35,504 nucleotides of DNA from SZUA-254 sp964596065 (GCA_964596065.1 CAZQSM010000017.1:1-35504), one strand, 5' to 3'; counted from the stretch's first letter, positions 1 through 8,616 are shown. The notes: a model not told the origin generated them from the letters alone. Made by a program: numbers and translations.

Positions 1-49
1 CGAGCAGGCTGTAGTGGGAATGGTTATGGAGATGGATGAACTCGGCCAT
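1..49 (-). CDS. dnaE: DNA polymerase III subunit alpha, N-terminal fragment (cut by window edge)
   Basis: Only the first 16 codons lie in the window; the rest continues past base 1. They read MAEFIHLHNHSHYSLL, which matches the start of the PHP domain of the replicative polymerase alpha subunit (the HLHNHSHYS metal-binding motif). In the family this subunit performs leading- and lagging-strand synthesis in the replisome. The ATG is at 47-49 and follows a weak purine stretch (GGACAGG). The gene is 48 bp downstream of the proS stop on the same strand, so the two may be co-transcribed. The call rests on a short but very characteristic motif. PolC and other PHP proteins have a different N-terminus, so they are less likely. 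Confidence 0.8.
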   Translation of the reverse strand, partial: MAEFIHLHNHSHYSLL

Positions 50-73
50 GCCTGTCCAGCGGGGTGACCCGGA

Positions 74-87
74 CCGCGGCGCCGCGG
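74..87. repeat. Perfect 14-bp GC palindrome between proS and dnaE
   Basis: CCGCGGCGCCGCGG is its own reverse complement and sits in the 48-bp proS-dnaE gap. It could fold as a hairpin in the transcript, but no T-run follows on either strand. It is therefore not a standard intrinsic terminator. In a GC-rich genome it may be chance. Confidence 0.3.
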
Positions 88-97
88 CGGCCCCGGA

Positions 98-1792
98 TCA
101 CGATTCCAGGTATTTTTCGATATGGGCGCACACCCGGCCGATGTCGACGATCTCCCGGTTGCCGCTCCTGCGGTCCTTGATTTCGACCTTGCCGTTGACG
201 ACGTTCTTCTCCCCCACGATCACCTGGAGCGGCATCCCCACCAGGTCGGCGTCCTTGAACTTGAACCCCGGGCTGACGTCCCTCCGGTCGTCGTAGAGCG
301 TGTCGATGAGCGATTCCTCCAGCCGCCCGTAGATCTCCTCGGCGACCGCGACCACCTTTTCGTTGTTGCCGTTGACAAGCACGAGGTGGACGTGGAACGG
401 GGCCAGCTGCTTCGTCCAGATCATCCCGAACTTGTCGTGGTTTTGCTCGATGTGGCAGGCGATGATCCGTTCGACGCCGATCCCGTAGCTCCCCATGATG
501 ACCGGTTTTTCCTTGCCGTTCTCGTCGAGGAAATAGGCGTGCATCGCGTCGGAGTACTTCGTCCCGAGCTTGAAGATGTGGCCCAGCTCGATCGCCTTCA
601 CCACCCTGAGCCCGCGGTCGCAGTTGGGGCACCGTTCGCCGTCGCGCACCGTGCGGAAGTCGTGGTAGGCCGCGACCGTCGCGTCCCGCGACAGGTCGAT
701 GTCCCTCAGGTGGAATCCGTCCCTGTTGGCGCCGCTGATGAGGCCCGCCGCGCCCTCGAGGCGCTTGTCGGCGTAGATCTGCACACCAGGGGCGTTCACG
801 GGTCCGATCGAACCCGCCTCCGCCCCGGTGAGCGCCTTGAGCTCGTCGGGATGCAGGGGCCGGGCGCCGGGCCCGAAGAGGGCCTCGAGTTTCGACTCGT
901 TCATCTGGTCGTTTCCCGTCATCAGGATTATCACGGGGCGTCCGCCGACGCTGTACACGAGGGCCTTGGCCAGCGACTCCTCCGCGACGCCCAGGAAGCC
1001 GATCAGCTCGTCGATGGTCCTGACGTTCGGCGTGGGAACCTCGGTCGGTGTCGCGCCGTTGGAGGCCCCCCCGGCCGGGCGCGGGCGCGAGGTGGCCACT
1101 TCGACGTTCGCGGCGTAACCGCACCCGTCGCAGATCGCGCAGGTGTCCTCGCCGGCGTCCGATTCGACCATGAACTCCTGCGATCCGCTCCCCCCCATCG
1201 CCCCGCTGGACGCCCCGACGACGAAAAACTTCAGTCCGAGGCGCGTGAAGATCCGCTCGTAGGCCTCGTGGTGGAGCCGGTAACTCCGTTCGAGCCCCTC
1301 CTGCGTCGCGTCGAGGCTGTACGAGTCCTTCATCAGGAACTGCCGGCTCCTGATGACGCCGGACCGGGGCCGGGGCTCATTCCGGAACTTCGTCTGGATC
1401 TGGTACCAGACCTGCGGCATGTCCCGGTACGACCTGATGAACCCCTTCGCGATCGAGCAGATGACCTCCTCGTGGGTGGGCGCCAGGATCAGCGGACGGT
1501 TGGCGACGTGGAACATCGAGTCGCCGAACGCGGCGACGCGTCCGGTTTCCTCCCAGAGTTCCACCGGGTTCAGGGCCGGCAGGTGGAATTCCTGCCCGCC
1601 GATCTCGTCCATCTCGTCGCGGATGATCGCCGTGACCTTTTTCACGAGGCGGTATCCGAGGGGGAGGAACGAATAGATGCCGGAACCGAGCGGCCGGATC
1701 ATCCCCGCCCTCAGCATCAGCTGGTGGCTCGGAATGAGCGCGTCGGAGGGAATTTCCTTGAGTGTGGGGACGAAGCCCCGGCTGAGCCGCAT
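98..1792 (-). CDS. proS: Proline--tRNA ligase, bacterial type with editing insert
   Basis: Class II prolyl-tRNA synthetase of 564 residues, which charges tRNA-Pro in the cytoplasm. The N-terminus (LKEIPSDALIPSHQLMLRAG) is the typical ProRS opening. Motif 2 is visible around FRNEPRPRSG and the motif 3 region around MGSYGIGVERI. Between them lies an insertion resembling the YbaK-like editing domain (around AKALVYSVGG to GAAGLISGANR), which in this family removes mischarged alanine. The C-terminal anticodon-binding domain includes FHVHLVLVNG. The open frame extends 19 codons further upstream, but those codons run into the tRNA-Arg gene, so I start at the ATG at 1790-1792. That start is 24 nt after the encoded CCA, so tRNA and proS probably share a transcript that tRNA processing would cut. 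dnaE follows downstream. Confidence 0.95.
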   Translation of the reverse strand: MRLSRGFVPTLKEIPSDALIPSHQLMLRAGMIRPLGSGIYSFLPLGYRLVKKVTAIIRDEMDEIGGQEFHLPALNPVELWEETGRVAAFGDSMFHVANRPLILAPTHEEVICSIAKGFIRSYRDMPQVWYQIQTKFRNEPRPRSGVIRSRQFLMKDSYSLDATQEGLERSYRLHHEAYERIFTRLGLKFFVVGASSGAMGGSGSQEFMVESDAGEDTCAICDGCGYAANVEVATSRPRPAGGASNGATPTEVPTPNVRTIDELIGFLGVAEESLAKALVYSVGGRPVIILMTGNDQMNESKLEALFGPGARPLHPDELKALTGAEAGSIGPVNAPGVQIYADKRLEGAAGLISGANRDGFHLRDIDLSRDATVAAYHDFRTVRDGERCPNCDRGLRVVKAIELGHIFKLGTKYSDAMHAYFLDENGKEKPVIMGSYGIGVERIIACHIEQNHDKFGMIWTKQLAPFHVHLVLVNGNNEKVVAVAEEIYGRLEESLIDTLYDDRRDVSPGFKFKDADLVGMPLQVIVGEKNVVNGKVEIKDRRSGNREIVDIGRVCAHIEKYLES

Positions 1793-1816
1793 TATGGGTT
1801 CCGATAATGAAAATGA

Positions 1817-1894
1817 TGGTACCCCCGAGAGGATTCGAACCTCCGACAAACGGTTTAGGAAACCGCTGCTCTATCCAATCTGAGCTACGGGGGC
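1817..1894 (-). tRNA. tRNA-Arg (anticodon CCU, reads AGG), CCA encoded
   Basis: On the minus strand the sequence opens GCCCCCGTAGCTCAG and folds as a cloverleaf. The acceptor stem is GCCCCCG with CGGGGGT, ending in a G-U pair. The anticodon arm is GCGGT-TTCCTAA-ACCGT, giving anticodon CCT. The T arm carries the GGTTCGAATCC motif. Discriminator A and a templated CCA follow (1820-1817). proS starts 24 nt downstream. Confidence 0.95.
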
Positions 1895-1921
1895 GGGAGC
1901 TTGAGTGATCAATGTTTGTCG

Positions 1922-1949
1922 AATGTCATACCCCGGTGTGTCCGGGCAA
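1922..1949 (-). promoter_or_regulatory. Weak promoter candidate for tRNA-Arg/proS
   Basis: Minus-strand TTGCCC (1949-1944) and GACATT (1927-1922) are separated by 16 bp, 28 bp before the tRNA 5' end. The -10 differs by one base from TACATT, seen upstream of three other genes here. A 5-bp stem (CCCGG-ACACA-CCGGG) lies in the spacer. The match is weak; position is the main argument. Confidence 0.25.
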
Positions 1950-1969
1950 TCATCCGTGAAATCAGATCT

Positions 1970-2021
1970 AAAAAAAGCAATGCCGAGCAAACGCAGGTTC
2001 TGACACCCTATGCACTCGGCA
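1970..2021 (-). terminator. Intrinsic terminator for the secreted-protein operon
   Basis: On the minus strand a 7-bp stem TGCCGAG/CTCGGCA (2021-2015 with 1987-1981) encloses a 27-nt loop. It is followed by TTGC and then seven T (1976-1970). It lies about 150 bp after the stop of the last gene (2168) and before tRNA-Arg. The long loop is less than ideal, but the T-run and position fit. The rest of the 1895-2167 gap shows no convincing gene. Confidence 0.6.
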
Positions 2022-2167
2022 CCCCACTCTTTCGAGTGAACAACGTTATGACTTCGTCAGATTTACGTTTGGAGGCAGTCGGAATTTACGAAACTTTCCC
2101 CGCTCAAACAAGTGGAAATCGGAGGGTTTTCCATCTTCCAATGGTGTGACGGACGGGTCAGGAGGTT

Positions 2168-3223
2168 TTACTTCAAAAGCATCATTTTCTTAAAGGCGGT
2201 GAAGGATCCGGCGCTGATCCGGTAGAAGTAAACGCCACCGGGAAGACCCGCAGCGTTCAGTCTCACGGAATATGCTCCAGCATTCTGTTCGGCATCCACC
2301 ACCGCAGCCACTTCCTCACCGAGGATATTGAAAAGCCGGAGGGAGACGTGGACCTTTTCCGGCAGGCCGTACCGAATGATGGTCCGGGGATTGAAGGGAT
2401 TGGGATAATTTTGATCGAGGGAATACCCCGCGGGGAGATCGACCGGAACGGCCGGCTCCGCCTCCCGCGGCGGGTCCGGGGGACGCTCTTCATCGGGGAC
2501 GATGCGGACCCTCCCGGCCGACGCCGGGGCCGGGGCTCCGGATGATGGAAGGATGAGGACTCCGTCACCCGACACCTTGACCCAGTAGGCTTTTCCGGGG
2601 CGCAGACTGTCCGCCGCGGTATAGGAGGACTCGAACGCGAAAAAATTCGATACGACCATCCCACCCGGGACCGAGACAACCGACGCCGGGGCAAGCGGAC
2701 CTGTGGGCGTGCCGATCAGGTTCCAGCCCTGGAAAACGTCGACGGTGTCGACCGGCCGTGGAATTCCCGCCATGGGGAAGAGCTCCGCCCCCCTGAACTT
2801 TATCCAGTACCCGACACCCGACTTGAGCGTTTCCTGATGAACATACTGTGTCGTGAACATGAACGCGTTGGAAAGTGCCGTCGGAAACAATGCGGTCCTC
2901 TGAAAATCAGCGACCTCGAGCGGCACCGAGATCATATTCCAACCGGCCCTGACTTCCAGCAACGCCGTCACCAGCGCGCCTGAACTACCGACGCCGGGGG
3001 CGAGGAACCCCCCGTCGAGGATGATGGATGCTCCCGATCCTTTCCCCGCCACCGGCTGACCGATCGACTGCAGGACCGCAAGCGTGGCCCCGCTCCCCCT
3101 CCCGCCACCCTGGTCGAACGCATGCCTGGGCTGCAGGACGGCCTGGGACCGGACCGTGACCGGGCACAGGATGAAAAGCGCGATCAGGCCCGCCAGAAAA
3201 TATTTTTCGCGTTCACTCCTCAT
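2168..3223 (-). CDS. Secreted protein with T9SS type A sorting domain
   Basis: 351 residues. A hydrophobic signal peptide spans about residues 1-27 (core FLAGLIALFILCPV). The C-terminal 80 residues, from SLDQNYPNPFNPRTIIRYGL to FKKMMLLK, are a T9SS type A sorting domain, which in Bacteroidota relatives directs outer-membrane export and removal or anchoring of the tail. The middle has two related stretches (GWNMISVPLEV and GWNLIGTPTG), a repeated beta-type motif common in proteins of this group. I recognise no enzymatic motif, so the activity is unknown. The ATG follows GGAAGGATGA. It is the last gene of a three-gene minus-strand set, 100 bp after the propeller gene, and a terminator follows. 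A surface or extracellular role is inferred from the two export signals. Confidence 0.8.
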   Translation of the reverse strand: MRSEREKYFLAGLIALFILCPVTVRSQAVLQPRHAFDQGGGRGSGATLAVLQSIGQPVAGKGSGASIILDGGFLAPGVGSSGALVTALLEVRAGWNMISVPLEVADFQRTALFPTALSNAFMFTTQYVHQETLKSGVGYWIKFRGAELFPMAGIPRPVDTVDVFQGWNLIGTPTGPLAPASVVSVPGGMVVSNFFAFESSYTAADSLRPGKAYWVKVSGDGVLILPSSGAPAPASAGRVRIVPDEERPPDPPREAEPAVPVDLPAGYSLDQNYPNPFNPRTIIRYGLPEKVHVSLRLFNILGEEVAAVVDAEQNAGAYSVRLNAAGLPGGVYFYRISAGSFTAFKKMMLLK

Positions 3224-3323
3224 TCATCCTTCCCGGATCTGGTTGGATCGGGCCGCCCCCCGCGATCGCCGAACGGAACTCCTCCCGGGTCCCTGTATCG
3301 GGAAGATGCGCGGGTACGCCGCC

Positions 3324-5798
3324 CTATTTGATAACCGCCGGTCCGCCGGTTGAAGTCAATCGGCCCCGCTTGTCGATCACCATCGGGGGACCATCGTATG
3401 TCCCGTTCCTGATCGATACCAGCGCCCCGGGTCCATAGTTGCTCACCGCCTCGTCGACGGTATTGTACGGCTTCAACTGGGAACCGTTCTCCGGCCCGAC
3501 GTAGGCGAAGTCGACATAGACCACAGGGAGGGGGGTACACCGGTACATCCCCCGGCCGTGAGTCACGGCGACGAGCGATGAAGTCCCTTGCCAGGTCAGC
3601 TCGACGACTTCGGCGTTGTTCGGCCCTTCGTTCCCGGTGTTGTACCGCGGCGTAACGGACCAGGTGACACCCTTGTCCTCGGACGCGAAAACACCCAGGT
3701 CGGACCCGACATAGATCCAGTTGGGTTGAAGCGGGTGGTACCGCACGGTGTTGACCTGAACCGCCGGAAGGTCATGCGGGGGGGTTCCGTTCCTGTTCGT
3801 CCACGACGTCCCCGCGTCTGTCGTGATCCAGACGGTGGTGGTGGAGTAACCGCCGACGGTGACGAGGACTTCGTTCTGGTTCCACGGATTGATGGCGATA
3901 TCGGTGACGGCCCTCGTCCCCCACGGCTTCGGGTGATCGGCCCACGGGTCGCCCGCCACGGTCGTATGGGACACCAACCCGTTGTTATACCCGACCCAGA
4001 TGACATCGGAGTTGGTCTTCGCGATATCGATGGCCGTACATACGGGGGCATTCGTGCCGGAGGCAAAATCGCGAATCCGGTGCCATTCGTTCGCGCCGTT
4101 GAGGGTTTCCCAGATCTTCCCCCCGCCGGCGACGAGGTGCCCTGGATCTGACGGATCCATCACGAACGGCGCGAGCCAGTCGGCGTAACCATTCCTGTCC
4201 CCAAGGCCGCTGGTCGCCTCCGAGAAACTGGCCCCGCTGTTATTGCTACGCATGATGATGAGCCTGGGGTAGGTGACATAGATCGTCGTCGGAAGGTTGA
4301 AGTCCACCGCGGCCCACTGACCGTCGCCGGTCATCGAGCCGTTGTCGGGAAATTTACCCAGGCTCCAGCCCTGCTGCCCTCCGGCCTGCGTGTAGAGTAA
4401 AATCCCGTTGTCCTGCGTCCCGCCGATGGCAAGGTCGCCGCCGGTCGACACCGCACCGCCAAAGAATTGTGAAACGCCGAGATTATTCGCCAGGTTGACC
4501 CAACCGATGGTATCCGTCACGGTAGACACGTTTGTCGCCTTCTGGATCCCGCCATCGTTGCAAAAAAATACCGTCCTGTTGGTCGTGCCATTGTAACCGG
4601 GGTGTGGTACGATTGCGTGCTGGTCACCGTGGGCGGATTTCCCCTTGTCGTACCATCTCCAGTCGCTGATAAACGTCGGCAGCGTGGCACCGCCGTCAGT
4701 CGTCCGAAGAAGATCTCCGAATCCACCCCACACGACGAGGTTGGAATCGGTCGGCGACACCCAGATGGCGTTGGACCACCGGTCGGCGTTCGTCGACCTC
4801 CACGGGTCCCATGTCGAACCGCCGTCAGTCGATCGGTAGATGACATCGCTCTGATCGTTGACGATGGGAACATCCTTGCCCGGGGATACGTACACGATGT
4901 CGGACCTCGCAGGCGCGAAGGCGATTTCACACCGTCCCAGGCTGTCGGGCATTTTTCCCGCGGCACCGGTCGTCTGCCTGATCCAGTGGTCTCCTGCGTC
5001 GGTAGACAGGTACACCCTCTGGTAGGTCCCCACCCATATCCGGTTGGGATCTGAGGGATCGTAGTCCACATCACAGGCGCCCTCCGGCACCTTGAGTATC
5101 ACGCCCCAGTCACTCCCGCCGTTGGTGGTACGGTAAACGCCCGAGTCGGTCGCGGCGAGGACGGTCCCGCTCGATACGGGATGGTGTGCCAGCTTACCGA
5201 CATAGTGATACTCCGGACCGGCGGTATTCTGAAGCTGTGACCAGGTCAGGCCTCCCGAGGTACTCTTGAAAACACCCGCCCCGGGGATCCAGAAGTTGCT
5301 CCCGACCCGCTCGCCGGTGCCGGCATAGAGGACCTGGGGATTCGTCGGGTCCATGACGAGCGAGACGACCGGTAGCGCCGGCAGGAAATCCGACACCGGC
5401 CACCACCAGCTTCCGCCGTTCGTCGTCCGCCAGATCCCGCCCCCGGCCGTGCCCGCCACCATGATGTCGGGATTCACAGGGTTGATGACCAGGGCGCGGG
5501 TCCTCCCCCCGATGTTGCCGGGACCAAGCCATTCCCAGTTCCAGACCCCCGCATCGGATGGCGCCCTGGTGACGCCCTTCTGTGCGATCTCCTTCGTGTT
5601 CAACTGTTCCCACGCCCGTTGGAGGGCATCGTCCGGGAGGTTGCCGTCGGCGTCGAGGCGTCGCATCCGGCGGGATTCCGCCCTGGCCTGGAGATCCTCC
5701 TGTTGAAATTCCTCACCCGTCGCCTCCCGTTCCTGTGGGCTGACGTGCGCCGGGGGGAGCAGGACAAACTGGATGATCAACAGCAGGACGGCCTTCAT
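3324..5798 (-). CDS. Secreted Asp-box/BNR beta-propeller protein (sortilin/VPS10-like repeats)
   Basis: 824 residues. A signal peptide is visible (KAVLLLIIQFVLLPP, about residues 2-20). The body carries many Asp-box motifs of the form S/T-x-D/N-x-G-x-x-W, for example WRTTNGGSWW, FKSTSGGLTW, YRSTDGGSTWD, ITTDAGTSW and ASEDKGVTW. Such repeats build sialidase/VPS10-type beta-propellers. I see no sialidase catalytic set, so binding or structural function is as likely as catalysis. The last 65 residues (from VVYVDFAYVG to TGGPAVIK) resemble a capping module of right-handed beta-helix type, where many relatives have a T9SS tail; none is visible here. The start at 5798 is 21 bp after the stop of the preceding gene, so the two are surely co-transcribed. 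Export to periplasm or surface is inferred from the signal peptide. Confidence 0.8.
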   Translation of the reverse strand: MKAVLLLIIQFVLLPPAHVSPQEREATGEEFQQEDLQARAESRRMRRLDADGNLPDDALQRAWEQLNTKEIAQKGVTRAPSDAGVWNWEWLGPGNIGGRTRALVINPVNPDIMVAGTAGGGIWRTTNGGSWWWPVSDFLPALPVVSLVMDPTNPQVLYAGTGERVGSNFWIPGAGVFKSTSGGLTWSQLQNTAGPEYHYVGKLAHHPVSSGTVLAATDSGVYRTTNGGSDWGVILKVPEGACDVDYDPSDPNRIWVGTYQRVYLSTDAGDHWIRQTTGAAGKMPDSLGRCEIAFAPARSDIVYVSPGKDVPIVNDQSDVIYRSTDGGSTWDPWRSTNADRWSNAIWVSPTDSNLVVWGGFGDLLRTTDGGATLPTFISDWRWYDKGKSAHGDQHAIVPHPGYNGTTNRTVFFCNDGGIQKATNVSTVTDTIGWVNLANNLGVSQFFGGAVSTGGDLAIGGTQDNGILLYTQAGGQQGWSLGKFPDNGSMTGDGQWAAVDFNLPTTIYVTYPRLIIMRSNNSGASFSEATSGLGDRNGYADWLAPFVMDPSDPGHLVAGGGKIWETLNGANEWHRIRDFASGTNAPVCTAIDIAKTNSDVIWVGYNNGLVSHTTVAGDPWADHPKPWGTRAVTDIAINPWNQNEVLVTVGGYSTTTVWITTDAGTSWTNRNGTPPHDLPAVQVNTVRYHPLQPNWIYVGSDLGVFASEDKGVTWSVTPRYNTGNEGPNNAEVVELTWQGTSSLVAVTHGRGMYRCTPLPVVYVDFAYVGPENGSQLKPYNTVDEAVSNYGPGALVSIRNGTYDGPPMVIDKRGRLTSTGGPAVIK

Positions 5799-5819
5799 CT
5801 TCCGGTTCTCAGGTCTGCG

Positions 5820-7778
5820 TTACTGAAGGTTGACAAGGACAAGGACGAGACCAGTGCCATCTCGCAGGGATGACACGGCCTTTCCGATGATTGCTCCGTG
5901 CGCCCTGTCGCGGTCCAGAGCCTTCATGGCGTATCCCGCCATCCGGGACGTCGTGAGCAGATCCCCCACTTCGATCGGACCGCTGATCGCCTCCGCCCTG
6001 CAATACACCCGGCCTGCGATCGCCACGAGTGCGTCTCCCTCCAGCGTTCCTTCCTGCCAGAGGGTCAGGCCCGATCTCACCCCCCCCGCCCCGCTCACGA
6101 TTCCCGCCACTTTTTTATCATACGCCTCGCTGCTGACGCGGACTTTACCCGGAGAGGCGGGATCAAGGGCCACGACGGTGCCGGGTTCCGGCATCCCCTC
6201 CCCATCCTCGTCGATGGTGAAGGGTTCGGCGACATCGCTACCGCCGTTGATCTGCAGAACGTTCACCGCGACGTCTCCCTTGAAATCGGCCGCGAGGCCG
6301 GTGCCCGCTGTGCTCACGTAAAGCACCGTTGACGGACTCGAGGGATTGCTGATCTGGAAGACCCCGGCATATCCCGTTCCGCTGTTGACACCGGATATCG
6401 CCGATCCGGTCCCGGCATGTGTGGCCAGGACCGCCTGGTTGGAACTGGCGGCATTCGTGATCTGAAAATATCCGGCACGGCCGGTGCCGGTCTCGATACC
6501 GTGCACGGCGTGTCCCGAACCGTTGTGCAGGGCGCCGAGCGCCGCACCGGTGCCGATACCCCAACCGTTGATCGCGTTCCCGGCACCCGCGGAGAATCCG
6601 CCGACAGAATGGCCTGTGGTACTTTCACCATACACCCCGTATCCCGCACTGCTGATCCCCTTGACACCGATACCAGTTGACGTGTTGGACCCCGCCACGC
6701 CCGCGACGGGATTTGCACCAACCGAGGATCCCGCGACGCCGGTGCCCCCCGCCGAGTTATTCCCCCAGACGCCGCTCTTGTTGGGACCGGTGGAATTTCC
6801 CACGACCGCATCCTTCGCCCCCTCAGCCCAGATCCCGCCCCCCCCTCCGATATTCCGTATCACGAACACTGAGCCGGTGGTTGCCCCGCTGTCATTGTAC
6901 GGCAGGCCCAACCCTCCGACGGGACTCCCCCAGACCACGGCTGATCCATCATAGACGATCGCCTGTCCCACCGACGCGCCCGAGGGATTCATTTTCGGCG
7001 CCGTCACCGCCCCATCGGTGAGATGGTTGGTACCCACCGACCGCTCCTTCAGGTTGATCGTCGCCGTCGGTCCGTTGGGGTTGACGATGTCCAACGTGTT
7101 GTTGGTGTTCTGCACCCCCTGGATACCCGTCCCTCCCCCGCCGGAACCCGCGGAGATGATGATCGAATCTCCGGACGAATTCACGGTCGCCCCGCCCGAC
7201 CCGCCGATGAAGAGATCGTCCCGGAGCCCGTTGACGCTTTTCACGATCTGGCCGGCACCGATGTCCCCCGATTGTATCGTGGCGTTCAGAATTTTTTCCG
7301 AAGTCACGGCGTCAACCGCAATCGAAGGATTCGGATAATTTCCGGACAGGTCTCCCCCGGCCGCGCCCGCCGGCCTGGCGTGTTGCGCGCTGTCCGACCG
7401 GATGGCATAGGGTGAAGCTGTCAGTTCCGACCTGGGGGATATGATCTCCGCCGAACCAATGCCTGGGCCGCTCAGGATCGTCACTTCGAGGTAATATGTC
7501 CGGTCGAACGGCAGGTCCAGCGCCGTCGCTGAACCGAGAATCGCCTGGAATACACCCCCGGTGACAGACACGGATGGATGCCCCTCGGTCCAGATCGCCG
7601 CTCCCGCCGACGGTACGTCGAAGATCGAGAATGAGAGTTGATAGGATCCGTCCGTTACGACCGTTCCGACGGCTGTCGTGAGATAACCCTGGTATGAGAG
7701 CCTGTGCGGCACGTCGGCGCGCAGGAGACCGCCCAGGGCGATTATCGAGAAAAAGACCAGTGCTGAGCTTCGGCACAT
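5820..7778 (-). CDS. Secreted tail-fibre-like repeat protein
   Basis: 652 residues and the first gene of the exported-protein operon. The start is well marked by GGAGGT six bases before the ATG. A signal peptide lies at about 1-21 (ALVFFSIIALGGLL). Residues 25-130 (from HRLSYQGYL to LTASPYAIRSDSA) form a domain common at the N-terminus of exported FCB proteins. The motif GGDLSGNYPNPSIA at 142-154 is the short repeat known from phage-tail-like and adhesin-like proteins. Residues 330-500 are Gly/Ala/Thr-rich repeats. The C-terminal 140 residues (GGSDVAEPF, GDLLTTSRMAGYAMKA, GLVLVLVNLQ) form a conserved terminal domain of tail-fibre-like proteins, related in style to self-assembling or self-cleaving fibre tails. 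I infer a surface fibre or adhesin. No phage gene is nearby, so this is not prophage. Function is unproven. Confidence 0.75.
   Translation of the reverse strand: MCRSSALVFFSIIALGGLLRADVPHRLSYQGYLTTAVGTVVTDGSYQLSFSIFDVPSAGAAIWTEGHPSVSVTGGVFQAILGSATALDLPFDRTYYLEVTILSGPGIGSAEIISPRSELTASPYAIRSDSAQHARPAGAAGGDLSGNYPNPSIAVDAVTSEKILNATIQSGDIGAGQIVKSVNGLRDDLFIGGSGGATVNSSGDSIIISAGSGGGGTGIQGVQNTNNTLDIVNPNGPTATINLKERSVGTNHLTDGAVTAPKMNPSGASVGQAIVYDGSAVVWGSPVGGLGLPYNDSGATTGSVFVIRNIGGGGGIWAEGAKDAVVGNSTGPNKSGVWGNNSAGGTGVAGSSVGANPVAGVAGSNTSTGIGVKGISSAGYGVYGESTTGHSVGGFSAGAGNAINGWGIGTGAALGALHNGSGHAVHGIETGTGRAGYFQITNAASSNQAVLATHAGTGSAISGVNSGTGYAGVFQISNPSSPSTVLYVSTAGTGLAADFKGDVAVNVLQINGGSDVAEPFTIDEDGEGMPEPGTVVALDPASPGKVRVSSEAYDKKVAGIVSGAGGVRSGLTLWQEGTLEGDALVAIAGRVYCRAEAISGPIEVGDLLTTSRMAGYAMKALDRDRAHGAIIGKAVSSLRDGTGLVLVLVNLQ
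6278..6790 (-). repeat. Gly/Ala/Thr-rich imperfect repeat region inside the tail-fibre-like gene
   Basis: Residues about 330-500 contain repeated units of roughly 20-30 residues built on G-x-G-x-A-x-x-G and GTG-x-AG-x-F-x-I (GTGRAGYFQI at 431-440, GTGYAGVFQI at 467-476, AGTGLAADF at 491-499). The units are similar in protein but diverged in DNA. This suggests an old expansion of a beta-structured shaft, not a recent slippage array. Confidence 0.55.
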
Positions 7779-7815
7779 TGCGGACCTCCGGAGTTATGTC
7801 CAATGAGGATGACGA

Positions 7816-7821
7816 AATATA
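7816..7821 (-). promoter_or_regulatory. Possible -10 element of the secreted-protein operon
   Basis: TATATT on the minus strand lies 38 bp before the ATG of the tail-fibre-like gene, inside the 153-bp gap that follows the response-regulator gene. No good -35 is found 16-18 bp upstream (GTGAAG at 17), so an activator would be needed if it is used. The inference is weak. Read-through from the sensor/regulator genes is the alternative. Confidence 0.2.
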
Positions 7822-7931
7822 GCCACGGGTGATCCCCGCTTCACCTACTTGAATAAGGGGTTTTCCACTCAGAGCGTTCCCGCGCGATGGACGAAAAACA
7901 GGTCAGACCGCCGGGGGCGAAGGAAGGAATT

Positions 7932-8582
7932 TCAGAGGATCCTGTTCCTGATGGCGGCGGCGACCGCCTGCGACTTCGAGTTGACGTGCAGTTTCCTGTA
8001 GATGTTCTTGAGATGGAAATTGACGGTGTGGTGGGAGAGGGCAAGTTTGCGTGCGATGACCTTGTAGCTGTTGCCGTCGACGAGGTGGTGGAGGATCTCC
8101 AGTTCCCTTCCGGACAGTTGAAATTCGCCGGCCGTCATGCCGTGCGAGCGCTGGAACATGTCGAGCACGCGACGGGAGATCGTCGGAGACATCGGCGCAC
8201 CGCCGTCCAGGATTCCACGGATCGCCTCGAGGAGTGAGGCGGGCGGGGTTTTCTTGAGGAGATACCCGTCGGCGCCGGCGCAGATCGCCTCGAAGACGCG
8301 ATCATTGTTGTCGTACACCGTCAGCATGATCACTTTCAGGTCAGGGTGCTTGGCCTTGAGCAGCCGGACGCCGTCCACACCCGACATGCCCGGCAGTCCG
8401 ATATCCATGAGGAGCACGTCCGGCAGCTCCGCGGAAATGCCGTCGAGGGCGTCCTCGCACGAACTGAAGAGTCCCGAACAGACAAAACCCTCGGTGCCGT
8501 CGATCAGGGCTGCCAGCCCTTCCCGGACATCCGCGACGTCCTCCACGATCGATACGACAATCACCCGTCTCTCGTTTCCCAT
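7932..8582 (-). CDS. NarL/FixJ-family response regulator
   Basis: 216 residues. Receiver domain at 5-125: acidic pair E14/D15, phospho-acceptor D60 in LLMDIGLPGMSG, switch T88 and conserved K110. A LuxR-type helix-turn-helix follows at about 150-212 (LSGRELEILHHLVDGNSYKV, then HTVNFHLKNIYRKL). This is a DNA-binding transcription regulator switched by phosphorylation. The gene starts 34 bp after the stop of a Reg_prop sensor kinase on the same strand, so the two form a cognate two-component pair. The next gene downstream is the exported-protein operon, a natural candidate target. No Shine-Dalgarno sequence precedes the ATG, which suggests coupling to kinase translation. Confidence 0.92.
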   Translation of the reverse strand: MGNERRVIVVSIVEDVADVREGLAALIDGTEGFVCSGLFSSCEDALDGISAELPDVLLMDIGLPGMSGVDGVRLLKAKHPDLKVIMLTVYDNNDRVFEAICAGADGYLLKKTPPASLLEAIRGILDGGAPMSPTISRRVLDMFQRSHGMTAGEFQLSGRELEILHHLVDGNSYKVIARKLALSHHTVNFHLKNIYRKLHVNSKSQAVAAAIRNRIL

Positions 8583-8616
8583 CCGGAGGGGAAGCTATGG
8601 AAGCTCATGATTCCGA

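Noticed and set aside
1793..1849. N-terminal extension of ProRS (reads SEVRILSGVP)
   Set aside because: It is translated tRNA-Arg sequence, a known false extension; homology starts at 1792.
1901..2149. 82-codon plus-strand ORF in the gap after tRNA-Arg
   Set aside because: No family signature or ribosome binding site, and it covers a minus-strand terminator.
5820..7778. Prophage tail-fibre region
   Set aside because: No capsid, portal, terminase, integrase or other phage gene in the window, and the protein has a signal peptide.
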